The notes under the pieces: generated by a model
Told to the model about the DNA's origin: nothing
Seen by the model: only the letters and a program-made list of their open reading frames with translations
Database searches by the model: none
Shown here: positions 8,187 through 15,902 of the stretch, one piece after another
Numbering within the stretch: the stretch's first letter is position 1
Layout of the letters: the number at the start of each line of letters is the position of its first letter
Source of the DNA: Microbacteriaceae bacterium
Lineage (GTDB): Bacteria; Actinomycetota; Actinomycetes; Actinomycetales; Microbacteriaceae
NCBI GenBank assembly: GCA_027490915.1
Contig: JAIXXG010000133.1
Location: forward strand, 1 to 64,000
DNA length: 64,000 nt
Reading direction: 5' to 3'
Translations under genes and position numbers: made by a program

Positions 8187-8807
8187 TTACAGCCGGGGCT
8201 GCCACTTCGCCACGATGTCGGCGGCCACCTGCTGGGTCTCCTCCGACGTCGGGCCGGGCTCGGCCACGAAGCCGGCGCGCCGGTAGTAGTCGAGCTCGCG
8301 GATCGACTCGAGGATGTCGGCCAGAGCACGATGGCCGCCGTTCTTCGCCGGTGCGTTGAAGTACACGCGGGGAAACCAGCGTCGCACGAGTTCTTTGATG
8401 CTCGAGACGTCGACCGAGCGGTAGTGCAGGTGCGCGTCGACGCTCGGCATCTGCTGGGCGAGGAACGCGCGGTCGGTGCCGATCGTGTTGCCGGCGAGCG
8501 GCGCCTGGCCGGCGGTCGGAACGTGCGCGGTGATGTAGGCGAGCACCTTCTGCTCCGCATCCGCGATCGAGACGCCGGTCGGCAGCTCGTCGAGCAGGCC
8601 GCTCGCGGCGTGCATGTCGCGCACGAAGTCGCCCATGTTGGCCAGGGCCGCATCGCTGGGCGCGATGACGATCGAGAAGCCGGGATGCACGGGCTCGAGC
8701 TCGTAGTCGGTGACGACCACCGCGACCTCGACCAGTTCGTCGACCGCCAGATCGAGCCCCGTCATCTCGCAGTCGATCCAGACGAGGCGGTCGGTCGTTG
8801 AACTCAC
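8187..8807 (-). CDS. orn: Oligoribonuclease
   Basis: A 206-residue DEDDh 3'-5' exonuclease that degrades 2- to 5-nucleotide RNAs, and pGpG, to mononucleotides. The first motif is WIDCEMTGLD (about 10-19, DxE); LAGNTIGTDRAFL (about 104) supplies the second Asp; YRSVDVSSIKEL (about 128) is the Orn-specific third-Asp region; HRALADILESI (about 160) carries the final His and Asp. The length matches the family. TAGACT sits exactly six bases before the GTG start, indicating a leaderless mRNA. tRNA-His lies 36 bases downstream on the same strand. Confidence 0.97.
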   Translation of the reverse strand: MSSTTDRLVWIDCEMTGLDLAVDELVEVAVVVTDYELEPVHPGFSIVIAPSDAALANMGDFVRDMHAASGLLDELPTGVSIADAEQKVLAYITAHVPTAGQAPLAGNTIGTDRAFLAQQMPSVDAHLHYRSVDVSSIKELVRRWFPRVYFNAPAKNGGHRALADILESIRELDYYRRAGFVAEPGPTSEETQQVAADIVAKWQPRL

Positions 8808-8862
8808 CGAGGCAGTCTACCCAGCCAGGCCGACCGCTGCCCGGCGGGCCTACCCTGGAGGC

Positions 8863-9126
8863 ATGCGTCTCGAGCTGTACACCAGCGCCTTCTGCGACCC
8901 CTGCCATCGCACGCGGGAGGTCGTCGCCGAGGCCCGGGCGCTCGTGCCCGCGCTGCAGGTGGCCGAGCTCGACGTCGCTGCGCACCAGGATCGCGCCGCC
9001 GACCTCGGCATCACGAGCACGCCGACCACGATCATCTACGGCGCGGATGATCGCGAGGTGCTGCGGGCGACCGGCGTGCCGACGCTCAGTCGGCTGCTGA
9101 CGGCTCTGGCGCAGGCTCTCGACTGA
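8863..9126 (+). CDS. Thioredoxin-like redox protein (CDPC active site)
   Basis: An 87-residue single-domain thioredoxin fold. The active site is FCDPCHRT (about residues 10-17, CxxC = CDPC), followed by a strand with VAELDVAAH and the cis-proline loop STPTTIIY (about 49-56). The length and lack of a signal peptide suggest a cytoplasmic glutaredoxin-like protein or thiol carrier; its partner is unknown. TACCCT lies six bases before the ATG and a GGAGG lies between, so either a leaderless or a very short leader is possible. The 3' end overlaps the convergent CxxC-containing gene by 41 bases. Confidence 0.9.
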   Translation: MRLELYTSAFCDPCHRTREVVAEARALVPALQVAELDVAAHQDRAADLGITSTPTTIIYGADDREVLRATGVPTLSRLLTALAQALD

Positions 9127-9502
9127 GACCGTCGCGGTCGCCGATCGCCCCGAGGGCGGTGCGCACCGCGACCCCGAACGCCGAGACCGAGCCGTCGAGG
9201 GCGGTCAGCTGGTCGGCATCGAGCAGGGGCGACAGCATCCCATCGGTCTCGACGAGCACGATCGGGGCGCGGCCGGCGACGGCGGCCCGCTCGCGCTCAT
9301 CGAGCTCGTTGAGGTGCCGCAGGTCGACGCGGATGCCCAGGTCGGCCACGAGTGCATCCCACTCGCGCTTGCGGCGGATCGGTGAGTGCGTGATGTCGCA
9401 CAGCGCGCAGCTCGTCGTTCCGAGGGCGTGCCCGATGATGTACCGCAGCTCGCCGACGAGGCCGCCGTCGGCGTTGTAGACCCCCAGCAGGCGATCGACC
9501 AT
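9086..9502 (-). CDS. Uncharacterised protein with CxxCDxTH motif
   Basis: A 138-residue protein I cannot place in a named family. Visible features: a strand-rich N-terminus (MVDRLLGVYNADGGLVGELRY), then SCALCDITHS (about 30-39), in which the CxxC plus His could bind metal or act as a thiol pair, a KREWDAL block and an APIVLVETDGMLSPLL strand-turn. No signal peptide or membrane segment. ATG 9502 was chosen because GAGAGGAG lies about eight bases upstream. It converges on and overlaps the thioredoxin-like gene; a functional link between the two is inference only. Confidence 0.72.
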   Translation of the reverse strand: MVDRLLGVYNADGGLVGELRYIIGHALGTTSCALCDITHSPIRRKREWDALVADLGIRVDLRHLNELDERERAAVAGRAPIVLVETDGMLSPLLDADQLTALDGSVSAFGVAVRTALGAIGDRDGLSREPAPEPSAAD

Positions 9503-9588
9503 GCGGATGCTCCTCTCGCGTCGAGCCCAGCGTGCAGGGCCGCGCTGAACAGCACCCGAGAACCCGCCGCGGTAGCCTGGGAGCACCA

Positions 9589-9661
9589 GCCCTCGTAGCT
9601 CAGCGGATAGAGCAGGAGCCTTCTAATCTCTTGGTCGCAGGTTCGATTCCTGCCGAGGGCG
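9589..9661 (+). tRNA. tRNA-Arg (TCT anticodon)
   Basis: 73-base cloverleaf: acceptor GCCCTCG/CGAGGGC, D arm GCTC...GAGC, anticodon loop CTTCTAA with TCT, T arm GCAGG/CCTGC with TTCGATT loop, discriminator G, no encoded CCA. The anticodon stem reads GGAGC/TCTCT, giving a C-U mismatch next to the loop (31-39) and a G-U pair at the other end, which is weaker than usual. Confidence 0.93.
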
Positions 9662-9673
9662 CTGCGTTGATTG

Positions 9674-9700
9674 GCTGCGCCGCCGCTCCTGCGGCGCAGC
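9674..9700 (+). terminator. Hairpin terminator after tRNA-Arg(TCT)
   Basis: Perfect 10-bp inverted repeat GCTGCGCCGC / GCGGCGCAGC with a 7-base loop, 12 bases after the tRNA 3' end. The same hairpin and flank occur after tRNA-Arg(CCG) at 34871-34897. No U-tract follows, as is common in high-GC actinobacteria. Confidence 0.75.
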
Positions 9701-9778
9701 AGCGCTCCGCGCGACGAGCGCGGTCGCCGCGCTTCGCGTCTCGGCCTCCGTGACGCTGCAGCCATCTACGCTGGCGGC

Positions 9779-10759
9779 GTGAAGCGGTTTCGGCGGGCGG
9801 CGCTCTGGGCGCTGCTCAGCGGCGTGCTCGCCGCGCTGATCGTGCCGTTCCTGATCCCGGTCGAGACCAACGGAACGCTCTCCGCGCGCGAGGCGGCCGG
9901 GCCCGGCGCGCAGTTCGTCGACGTCGGCGGGCTCAGCGTGCACGTCGAGACGGCCGCCTACACGGGCGAGAGCGCCGAGCCTCCCGTGGTCGTTCTGCTG
10001 CACGGCTTCGGCGCGAGCACCTTCTCGTGGCGCGAGGTTCTCGAGCCGCTCGCCGTGCTCGGCGACGTGGTCGCCTACGACCGGCCCGCCTTCGGCTTCA
10101 CCGAGCGGCCGACGCAGTGGGAGGGAACGAACCCCTACGGCGTGCCCGGCAATCTCGAGCTGCTCGACGCGATCATCGACCGGTTCGCGGATGCCCGCCC
10201 GGTGATCCTCGTCGGCCACTCGGCCGGCGGCCTCATCGCGGGGGAGTACGCACGTCTGCACCCCGACCGCGTCGATGGCCTCGTGCTCATCGCGCCGGCG
10301 GTGCTCACCACCGGGGGCACGCCGGCCTGGCTCGCACCGGTGCTCGCTGTTCCGCAGATCGACCGGCTCGGGCCGCTGCTCGTGCAGGGGATCGCCTCCT
10401 CCGGCGAGCAGCTGCTCGAGCAGAGCTTCGCCGACCCCGCCGCCCTCACCGACGCCGTGCGCGCGGGGTATCGTGCTCCGCTCACTGTCGCGGGGTGGGA
10501 GGCCGCGCTCTGGCGCTTCACGACGGCACCCCGCGACAACGGTCTGGCCGGGGCGCTCGATGACCTCACCGTGCCGACCCTGCTGCTCACCGGCGATGCC
10601 GACACCGTGGTGCCGACGGCAGACACCGAGCGGCTGGCAACGCTCCTGCCGGGTGCCGAGCTCGTCGTCATCGAGCGCGCGGGGCACCTCCCGCACGAGG
10701 AGCGCGCGGCGGTCGTGCTCGACGCCCTGCTCTCCTGGGCGCGGGGGATCACCACCTGA
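9779..10759 (+). CDS. Alpha/beta hydrolase, membrane-anchored
   Basis: A 326-residue protein with an N-terminal signal-anchor (about 7-25) and an alpha/beta hydrolase fold: oxyanion HGFG (about 78-81), nucleophile elbow GHSAGG (about 142-147), acid in TGDADTVVP (about 273-281) and catalytic His in AGHLPHEE near residue 304. The hydrolase domain should sit outside the membrane. The substrate is unknown; the family includes esterases and haloperoxidase-like enzymes. GTG 9779 was chosen because TACGCT lies exactly six bases upstream, the leaderless layout; a longer frame to 9671 would cover the tRNA terminator. The next gene (YqhA-like) has its own -10. Confidence 0.9.
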   Translation: MKRFRRAALWALLSGVLAALIVPFLIPVETNGTLSAREAAGPGAQFVDVGGLSVHVETAAYTGESAEPPVVVLLHGFGASTFSWREVLEPLAVLGDVVAYDRPAFGFTERPTQWEGTNPYGVPGNLELLDAIIDRFADARPVILVGHSAGGLIAGEYARLHPDRVDGLVLIAPAVLTTGGTPAWLAPVLAVPQIDRLGPLLVQGIASSGEQLLEQSFADPAALTDAVRAGYRAPLTVAGWEAALWRFTTAPRDNGLAGALDDLTVPTLLLTGDADTVVPTADTERLATLLPGAELVVIERAGHLPHEERAAVVLDALLSWARGITT

Positions 10760-10799
10760 TTCACGCCGTGTCATCGGCTGGCGGCTCTAGCATCGGGCC

Positions 10800-11306
10800 A
10801 TGAGACGCATCCTCGGCGCGACGCGCTTCGTCGTCGTCCTTCCCGCGATCGCGGCCATCATCGGCGCGATCCTGCTCATGCTGCAGGGCTCCGTCGCCGT
10901 CGTGCTGGCGGTCGTCGACACGGTGTGGTTCGGCGCTGAGCTGAAGACCACCACGGTCGACGTGCTGACCGCGGTCGACGCGATCCTGCTCGGCACCGTG
11001 CTGCTCGTGATCGGGTACGGGCTCTACGAGCTGTTCGTCGACGCCGAGATCGCCGTGCCGAGCTGGCTGCGGGTGAACGACCTCGATGATCTGAAATCGA
11101 AGCTCATCGGCGTCGTCGTGGCGATCATCGCTGTGGTGTTCGTCGGCATTCTCGTCGACGCCAACCGTGCCGCCGACGTGCTGTCGTACGGGGTGGGGGC
11201 CGGGGCGCTCGTCGCGGGGCTCGCCCTCTTCTCGTTCGCCACCCGGAAGGATCGGGCGAAGCCGGCGCAGAAGGCATCCGACGGCGAGAGCCGGCCGACC
11301 GACTGA
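10800..11306 (+). CDS. YqhA family (UPF0114) membrane protein
   Basis: A 168-residue protein with four hydrophobic segments (about 9-31, 58-80, 102-120, 130-147), the layout of the YqhA/UPF0114 family, including the typical GYGLYELFVDAEI and WLRVNDLDDLKSKLIGV stretch. The family has no established function. TAGCAT stands six bases before the ATG, suggesting a leaderless mRNA separate from the hydrolase upstream. The charged C-terminus (RKDRAKPAQKA) is cytoplasmic. The last codons form the left arm of a strong hairpin whose loop contains the stop codon. Confidence 0.92.
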   Translation: MRRILGATRFVVVLPAIAAIIGAILLMLQGSVAVVLAVVDTVWFGAELKTTTVDVLTAVDAILLGTVLLVIGYGLYELFVDAEIAVPSWLRVNDLDDLKSKLIGVVVAIIAVVFVGILVDANRAADVLSYGVGAGALVAGLALFSFATRKDRAKPAQKASDGESRPTD

Positions 11307-11328
11307 GGTGTCGGGCGGCCGGCTCTCG
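11285..11328. terminator. Bidirectional hairpin terminator between yqhA-like and protease genes
   Basis: 13-bp perfect inverted repeat (CGAGAGCCGGCCG / CGGCCGGCTCTCG), one A-G mismatch, then a 5-bp inner stem (CCGAC/GTCGG) closing a 6-base loop. The TGA of the YqhA-like gene (11304-11306) is in the loop. It serves both convergent genes. Confidence 0.85.
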
Positions 11329-11348
11329 GGTGCGGCAGCGGTGCCGGG

Positions 11349-13124
11349 CTAGCAGGTGCGCAGCGCGGCCACGTTCACCGCGAGCACGCCCGTGCCGCCC
11401 AGCAGGCGCACCTCGGTGGCGCCGAGCGCCGTGATCGCCGAGCGCACCGCGGCGGGCACGCACGTCGCGGGCACGGTGAACATCGGCCCCGGCTCGAGCG
11501 TCGCGAGCACGCCGCCGGCGAGAGCGTCGGGGAACGAGAACGCGTTCGTGAGGTACACGAACTCGCTGGTGGTGAACGCGGCGGCGTTGACGGCGACCGC
11601 GGTGGCGATGCGATCGGCGCCGGCGCGCCGCACCGCGTTCGCAACACCGTCGAGCGACGCGAACATGCCGTTCGAGATCACGCCGGTGCCGCCGACGACC
11701 TCGATATCGGTCGCCGCCAGGTCGGTGATCAGCTGCAGCGTCTCGGCGTCGGCCGCCGACGCCGTGCCGGGCACGAGCACGACAGGAGCCGGCTGCGTGC
11801 CCGCCGCCGCGCCCGCCGAGAGGGCATCCGCGAAGCCGGCGCCGGTGGCGACGTAGACCGTGTCGGCGGTCGTGAAGCCGAGGCGGGTGACCGCGCGCGA
11901 GGTGGCGTAGCGGTCGGCTCCCGAGACCCGCTCGATCTCCGGGGCAAGGCTCGACAGCGCGGTGTAGACGGCGGCCGAGACGGCCCCCGTTCCGCCGACG
12001 ACGTAGATCTTGTCGGGATTGAGGCGGTTGATCTCCGCGGTCACCTCGCTCGGCAGCGCGAGCGGGTTGGTGAGCAGCAGCGGGCCGCCGAGCGCGGCGG
12101 CGACCGGACCGGCGCTCAGCGCGTCGGGGAAGTTCGTGCCGGAGGCGATGAAGACGACGGGCACGCTCGTGATGGGGTCGGGGAAGGCCGCCTGCGAGAT
12201 GGCGACACCGGTCGCGTAGCGGTTGAGCCCGGAGATGCGCTCGACCTGCGGACCACCGGTCTGCTGCGCGAGGATCCAGGTGCGGAAGGTGCTCACCTCG
12301 GTGTACACGCCGGGGTACGGCGCCTCGGCGCAGCCGATGCCGAAGCTCGTGATGCCGGCCAGGGTGGGCACGCCGCCGACCGAGACGACGAGCGGGCCGC
12401 CGCTGTCGCCCTGGCAGGCGTCGATCGTGAAGCCGCCGCCGGTGGCGCAGAGCATGAGCGACGGCGAGATGCCGCCGTCGACCGCGTAGGCCGTGTTGCA
12501 CGACGAGTCCGAGACGGTCGTGACCGTCGCCTTCTTCAGCTGCGTCGGGTACGACGAGCCGGTGGTCGAGGTGTTGCCCCAGCCCGTGATGAGCGCCGAC
12601 GTGCCGTCGGCCACGGTCGAACTCGCGAGCGGGATCGCCTCCTGCACGCCCGGAGAGAGAGCGATGGGTGCCGCGAGGCGCAGCACGGCGACGTCGTTGT
12701 CGTAGGTCGTCCAGTCCCAGTCGGGGTGCACGGTGATCGAGGCGACCTGCACCGCCGTTGCGCGCGAGGTGCTCAGGGTCGCTGTGCCGACCAGCACCTT
12801 CACATCGCTGGCGACGAGAACGTCACCGCCGTAGTCGACGCAGTGGGCGGCGGTCAGGATCTCCCACGACGACAGGATGCTCCCGCCGCAGAACTGCCCC
12901 TGGTAGTCGCTCGGCGCACCGTTGAAGACCAGGCCCACCTGCCACGGCGCGTCACCGATGACGGCGTTCGTGCCGCCGATGATCGACGGGTCGAAGCCGT
13001 CGTCTCCGGTCGGGCGGGCGGACGCCGTGGGGGCCGCGAGCAGCGAGAGCGCGAGGCCCGCGATCGCGATGAGGGCCGCGCCAGCACGTCGGCGGGAGCG
13101 GGGGGCGGAGGGGATGACGGGCAC
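11349..13124 (-). CDS. Secreted trypsin-like serine protease with three cell wall-binding repeat 2 domains
   Basis: A 591-residue secreted protein: Sec signal (about 12-36, cleavage after SAR-like), short propeptide, then an S1 protease domain beginning IIGGTNA (48-54). The triad is intact: His94 in TAAHC, Asp144 in YDNDV, Ser241 in GDSGGP; Asp235, six residues before the Ser, predicts trypsin-like cleavage after Arg/Lys. From about 295 to the end come three cell wall-binding repeat 2 units (start motifs RISGLNRYAT, RVSGADRYAT, RRAGADRIAT; inner motifs FPDALSAG, FADALSAG, FPDALAGG and VVGGTGAVS, VVGGTGVIS, LLGGTGVLA), which should hold it to the cell wall. Targets are unknown. TAGCGT at 13192-13197 on the coding strand is a possible -10. 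Confidence 0.96.
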   Translation of the reverse strand: MPVIPSAPRSRRRAGAALIAIAGLALSLLAAPTASARPTGDDGFDPSIIGGTNAVIGDAPWQVGLVFNGAPSDYQGQFCGGSILSSWEILTAAHCVDYGGDVLVASDVKVLVGTATLSTSRATAVQVASITVHPDWDWTTYDNDVAVLRLAAPIALSPGVQEAIPLASSTVADGTSALITGWGNTSTTGSSYPTQLKKATVTTVSDSSCNTAYAVDGGISPSLMLCATGGGFTIDACQGDSGGPLVVSVGGVPTLAGITSFGIGCAEAPYPGVYTEVSTFRTWILAQQTGGPQVERISGLNRYATGVAISQAAFPDPITSVPVVFIASGTNFPDALSAGPVAAALGGPLLLTNPLALPSEVTAEINRLNPDKIYVVGGTGAVSAAVYTALSSLAPEIERVSGADRYATSRAVTRLGFTTADTVYVATGAGFADALSAGAAAGTQPAPVVLVPGTASAADAETLQLITDLAATDIEVVGGTGVISNGMFASLDGVANAVRRAGADRIATAVAVNAAAFTTSEFVYLTNAFSFPDALAGGVLATLEPGPMFTVPATCVPAAVRSAITALGATEVRLLGGTGVLAVNVAALRTC

Positions 13125-13275
13125 GGAGCGCCGCCTTTCTGGTCGGTGGTCGAGGAGCGTGTGTGCGCCGACTCCGACGCCCTGCCGTCACGCTAGGGCA
13201 TGAGCGACCCTCAAGGGAAGCGTCGAGCGGTGCGCGGGACGGCGGGTGCGCGAACGCGCGCACTACCGTTGACGC

Positions 13276-14325
13276 ATGACGTCGATCGAGCAGCGCCTCG
13301 ACCGCGGTGCGGCCCGCCTGGCCCGCGATCCTCGCGTGAGCGAGCTGCAGCTGCGCGTGAGCGACCGCTCGGGCGCCCTCGACCACGCGTGGGCGGCGCC
13401 CGGCTCGCGGGCGCTGCACGCGATCGCGAGCAGCACCAAGACGGTGGCGGCCGCGCTGGTGCTGCGCCGGGTCGCCGCGGGCGACCTGGCGCTCGAGCAG
13501 CCGCTCGTGAGCATCCTGCCCCGCGACGACCTCGTGGGGCTCAACCGGTTCGGCGGCATCGACCGGGTCGACGAGATCACCGTGCGCGACGTGCTCGCCC
13601 ACACGTCAGGCATCCCGAACTACTACGCGGCGAAGGCGCTCGACCCGCGCAGCGACATCGCCGCGGTCACCGCGGCCGACCCGGGCTGGACCTACGAGCA
13701 GGCGCTCGAGCTCGCGCGCGGAATGACGGCTCCGTTCGCGCCGGGCACGGGTCGTGCCGAGTACAGCTTCACGAACTACCAGCTCGTCGGGCGCCTGATC
13801 GAGACGGTCGCGGGATGCTCGCTCGCCGACGCCCTCGACCGCGAGCTGCTCGCCCCGCTCGGCATGAGCGACACGGCTCTGCTGACCCCGGCGACGCTCG
13901 CCCTCTTCGACGACGCCTCGCCGATCCTGCACGGGCGGCAGTCGTACCGGGGGGCCCGCCGCCTGGCGTCCCTCGGCGCCGAGGGAGCGCTCGTCTCGAC
14001 GACGGCCGACATGATGCGGTTTCTGCGGGCACTGGTCGATGGGTCGCTGCTGCCCGAGCCGGTGTTCGCGACCGCCCTCGAGGGCGCGCTGCCGCTCTTC
14101 CCGCGCGTGCGCTACGGCGTGGGGGTCATGGCCCTCACGCTGCCGCGAGCGCTGACCCGGCTGCCGCGGCCCGGCGTTCTCATCGGTCACGCGGGCATGA
14201 CCGGGCACGTCATGTTCGCCGACCCCGTCGGCGGACTCGCGGTCGTCGGCACCGTCAATCAGCTCGCGGCGCCGCGGCTGGGGTTCCGGCTGCTCATCGC
14301 AGCACTGCGGGCCGCCGCGCGCTGA
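13276..14325 (+). CDS. Class C beta-lactamase-related serine hydrolase
   Basis: A 349-residue serine hydrolase of the beta-lactamase/transpeptidase-like (class C) fold. The nucleophile motif is SSTK (52-55); the HTSGIPNY block (about 109-116) and HAG (about 300, equivalent to KTG) are present. The second motif, normally YxN, reads Tyr163-Ser-Phe165 before TNYQLVG, so the Asn is replaced. No signal peptide is evident, so it may act inside the cell as an esterase or peptidase; it is not predicted to give drug resistance. TACCGT lies six bases before the ATG (leaderless layout). It converges on the adenylating-enzyme gene. Confidence 0.9.
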   Translation: MTSIEQRLDRGAARLARDPRVSELQLRVSDRSGALDHAWAAPGSRALHAIASSTKTVAAALVLRRVAAGDLALEQPLVSILPRDDLVGLNRFGGIDRVDEITVRDVLAHTSGIPNYYAAKALDPRSDIAAVTAADPGWTYEQALELARGMTAPFAPGTGRAEYSFTNYQLVGRLIETVAGCSLADALDRELLAPLGMSDTALLTPATLALFDDASPILHGRQSYRGARRLASLGAEGALVSTTADMMRFLRALVDGSLLPEPVFATALEGALPLFPRVRYGVGVMALTLPRALTRLPRPGVLIGHAGMTGHVMFADPVGGLAVVGTVNQLAAPRLGFRLLIAALRAAAR

Positions 14326-14356
14326 GTCGCCCGCCGTCAGGGGCGCGCGAGGCGGC
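14311..14356. terminator. Possible bidirectional hairpin between convergent genes
   Basis: GCCGCC-GCGCGC at 14311-14322 can pair with GCGCGC-(GA)-GGCGGC at 14343-14356, a 12-bp stem with a 2-base bulge and 20-base loop containing the stop codons of both genes. Less clear than the hairpins at 11285 and 33099. Confidence 0.4.
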
Positions 14357-15782
14357 GGGCGAACTCCTCCGTCAGCCGCTGCCGCTCGACCTTGCCCGTG
14401 CGGGTGCGGGGGATCACCGACACCTGCCCGTAGACGGTCGGGTGCTTGCCGGGCATCCGCTGCCGCAGCAGCGCGTCGAGCGCGCGCAGGTCGCAGCCGG
14501 CCGCCGCCACGACCGCCAGGCCGAGCTCGGGCACGCCGGGTGTCTGCTCGATGAGGAAGGTGGCGGCGTCGACGACTCCCGGAAACCCCTCGACCGCGGC
14601 ATCGACGGCGGCGGGGTCGACCTTCACGCCGCCGACGTTGACGATCTCGCTCGTGCGGCCCTCGAGCACGAGGTGCCCATCGGCGCCGCGGCGCCCCTGG
14701 TCGCCCGGGAAGAACCAGCCGTCGCGGAACGACCCGTCGTCGCCGCCCGTGAGGTATCCGTCGGCCATGCCGGGCGACCGGTAGCGCACCGCCCCCGACA
14801 CTCCGTCGGCCACCGGTGCGCCGCTCTCGTCGACGATCTGCAGCTCGATGCCCGGCAGCGGTGCGCCGACATCGGCCGGATCGCTGTCGACGCCGAGCAT
14901 GCGCATCGTCACCCCGCCGCCCTCGGTCGAGCCGTACACGCCGCGAACCGGCACGGCGAGGGTCGCGCCGATCACCTCCAGCAGCGTGCGGGTCGCGGCC
15001 CCGCCCGCGGTGCGCACCTCCCGCAGAGCGGGCATCGTGATGCCCGCCTCGCGCACCAGCTGCACGAGGCGGCCGACCTGCACTGGTGACCCGGCGATCA
15101 CCTCGACCCGCAGCTCGGCGGCGATGCGCGCGACGGCCGCGTCTCCGGCGGGGAGGGCGAGGTAGGGCGTGCCGTGCTGGAGGTTCGCGAGAGCCGTGTG
15201 GAACCCGCCCGTCGTCGACAGCGTCATCAGGTTGAGCTCGATGCGCTCGTCGGTCCAGTACCGGTGCAGGGTCTCGAGGCGATGCTGCACGGCCCGCACC
15301 GAGAGGGCCGCGCCGCGCGGGGCGCCCGTCGTGCCGCTCGTCATGATCACGCGGCAGATCGCGTCGTCGCGCGCGTAGAGCACGGTCGCCGCCCGGTCGT
15401 CCCGTTCGTCGGCGTCGGCCACGGCCTGCTCGATCCAGAGCCGGTCGACGGTCACGACACGGGGTGCCGTGAACCGCGGGGCTCCGGGGCGGGTGAGCAG
15501 GGCATCCACCGGCAGACCCCCGAGATCGGCGACGCCCGTGAGCGACACGGTCGCGGTCGCGATGCGCAGCAGGGCGAGGGTGACGATCCAGTCCTCCTCG
15601 GGCGGCAGATCGATCGCGACGAGGTGGCGGGGCTCGATGCCGAGGTCGCGCAGGCGGTGCGCGACCGCCGCGACGCAGCGGTCGAGCTCGGCGAACGTCC
15701 ACCGGGAATCCGCGGCGACCAGCGCGAGATCGTCCGGGCGGTCGACGGCATGGCGCTGCAGGTGCTGCGCGGGGGCGAACAT
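14337..15782 (-). CDS. Stand-alone AMP-binding (ANL superfamily) acid--CoA/acyl ligase
   Basis: A 481-residue class I adenylate-forming enzyme. Core motifs: A3 MTSGTTGAPRGA (about 147-158), A5 YGSTEGG (about 286), A7 GWFFPGDQG (about 352), A8 GRTSEIVNVGGVKV (about 370-383) and A10 RTRTGKVERQ (about 462-471) with the catalytic Lys. It should activate a carboxylic acid as acyl-AMP and pass it to CoA or a carrier. No carrier-protein domain or other assembly gene is nearby, so the substrate is open. AGGAGG lies before the ATG. Divergent from the beta-helix surface-protein gene, with 120 bases between them. Confidence 0.9.
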   Translation of the reverse strand: MFAPAQHLQRHAVDRPDDLALVAADSRWTFAELDRCVAAVAHRLRDLGIEPRHLVAIDLPPEEDWIVTLALLRIATATVSLTGVADLGGLPVDALLTRPGAPRFTAPRVVTVDRLWIEQAVADADERDDRAATVLYARDDAICRVIMTSGTTGAPRGAALSVRAVQHRLETLHRYWTDERIELNLMTLSTTGGFHTALANLQHGTPYLALPAGDAAVARIAAELRVEVIAGSPVQVGRLVQLVREAGITMPALREVRTAGGAATRTLLEVIGATLAVPVRGVYGSTEGGGVTMRMLGVDSDPADVGAPLPGIELQIVDESGAPVADGVSGAVRYRSPGMADGYLTGGDDGSFRDGWFFPGDQGRRGADGHLVLEGRTSEIVNVGGVKVDPAAVDAAVEGFPGVVDAATFLIEQTPGVPELGLAVVAAAGCDLRALDALLRQRMPGKHPTVYGQVSVIPRTRTGKVERQRLTEEFARRLARP

Positions 15783-15902
15783 CGCTTCAGACCTCCTGGT
15801 GCGGCGCGCGCTCGAACGGGTGCGCCTTCGGCCCCTCCACTGTAGAGTTCGAGCACGATTCGCGTGCGGTCCACAGCCCGCCGCGCCTGCAGGAGGTCAC
15901 CC

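Noticed and set aside
13276-14325. Antibiotic-resistance beta-lactamase
   Set aside because: Lacks a signal peptide and the YxN Asn; better described as a class C-fold serine hydrolase of unknown substrate.
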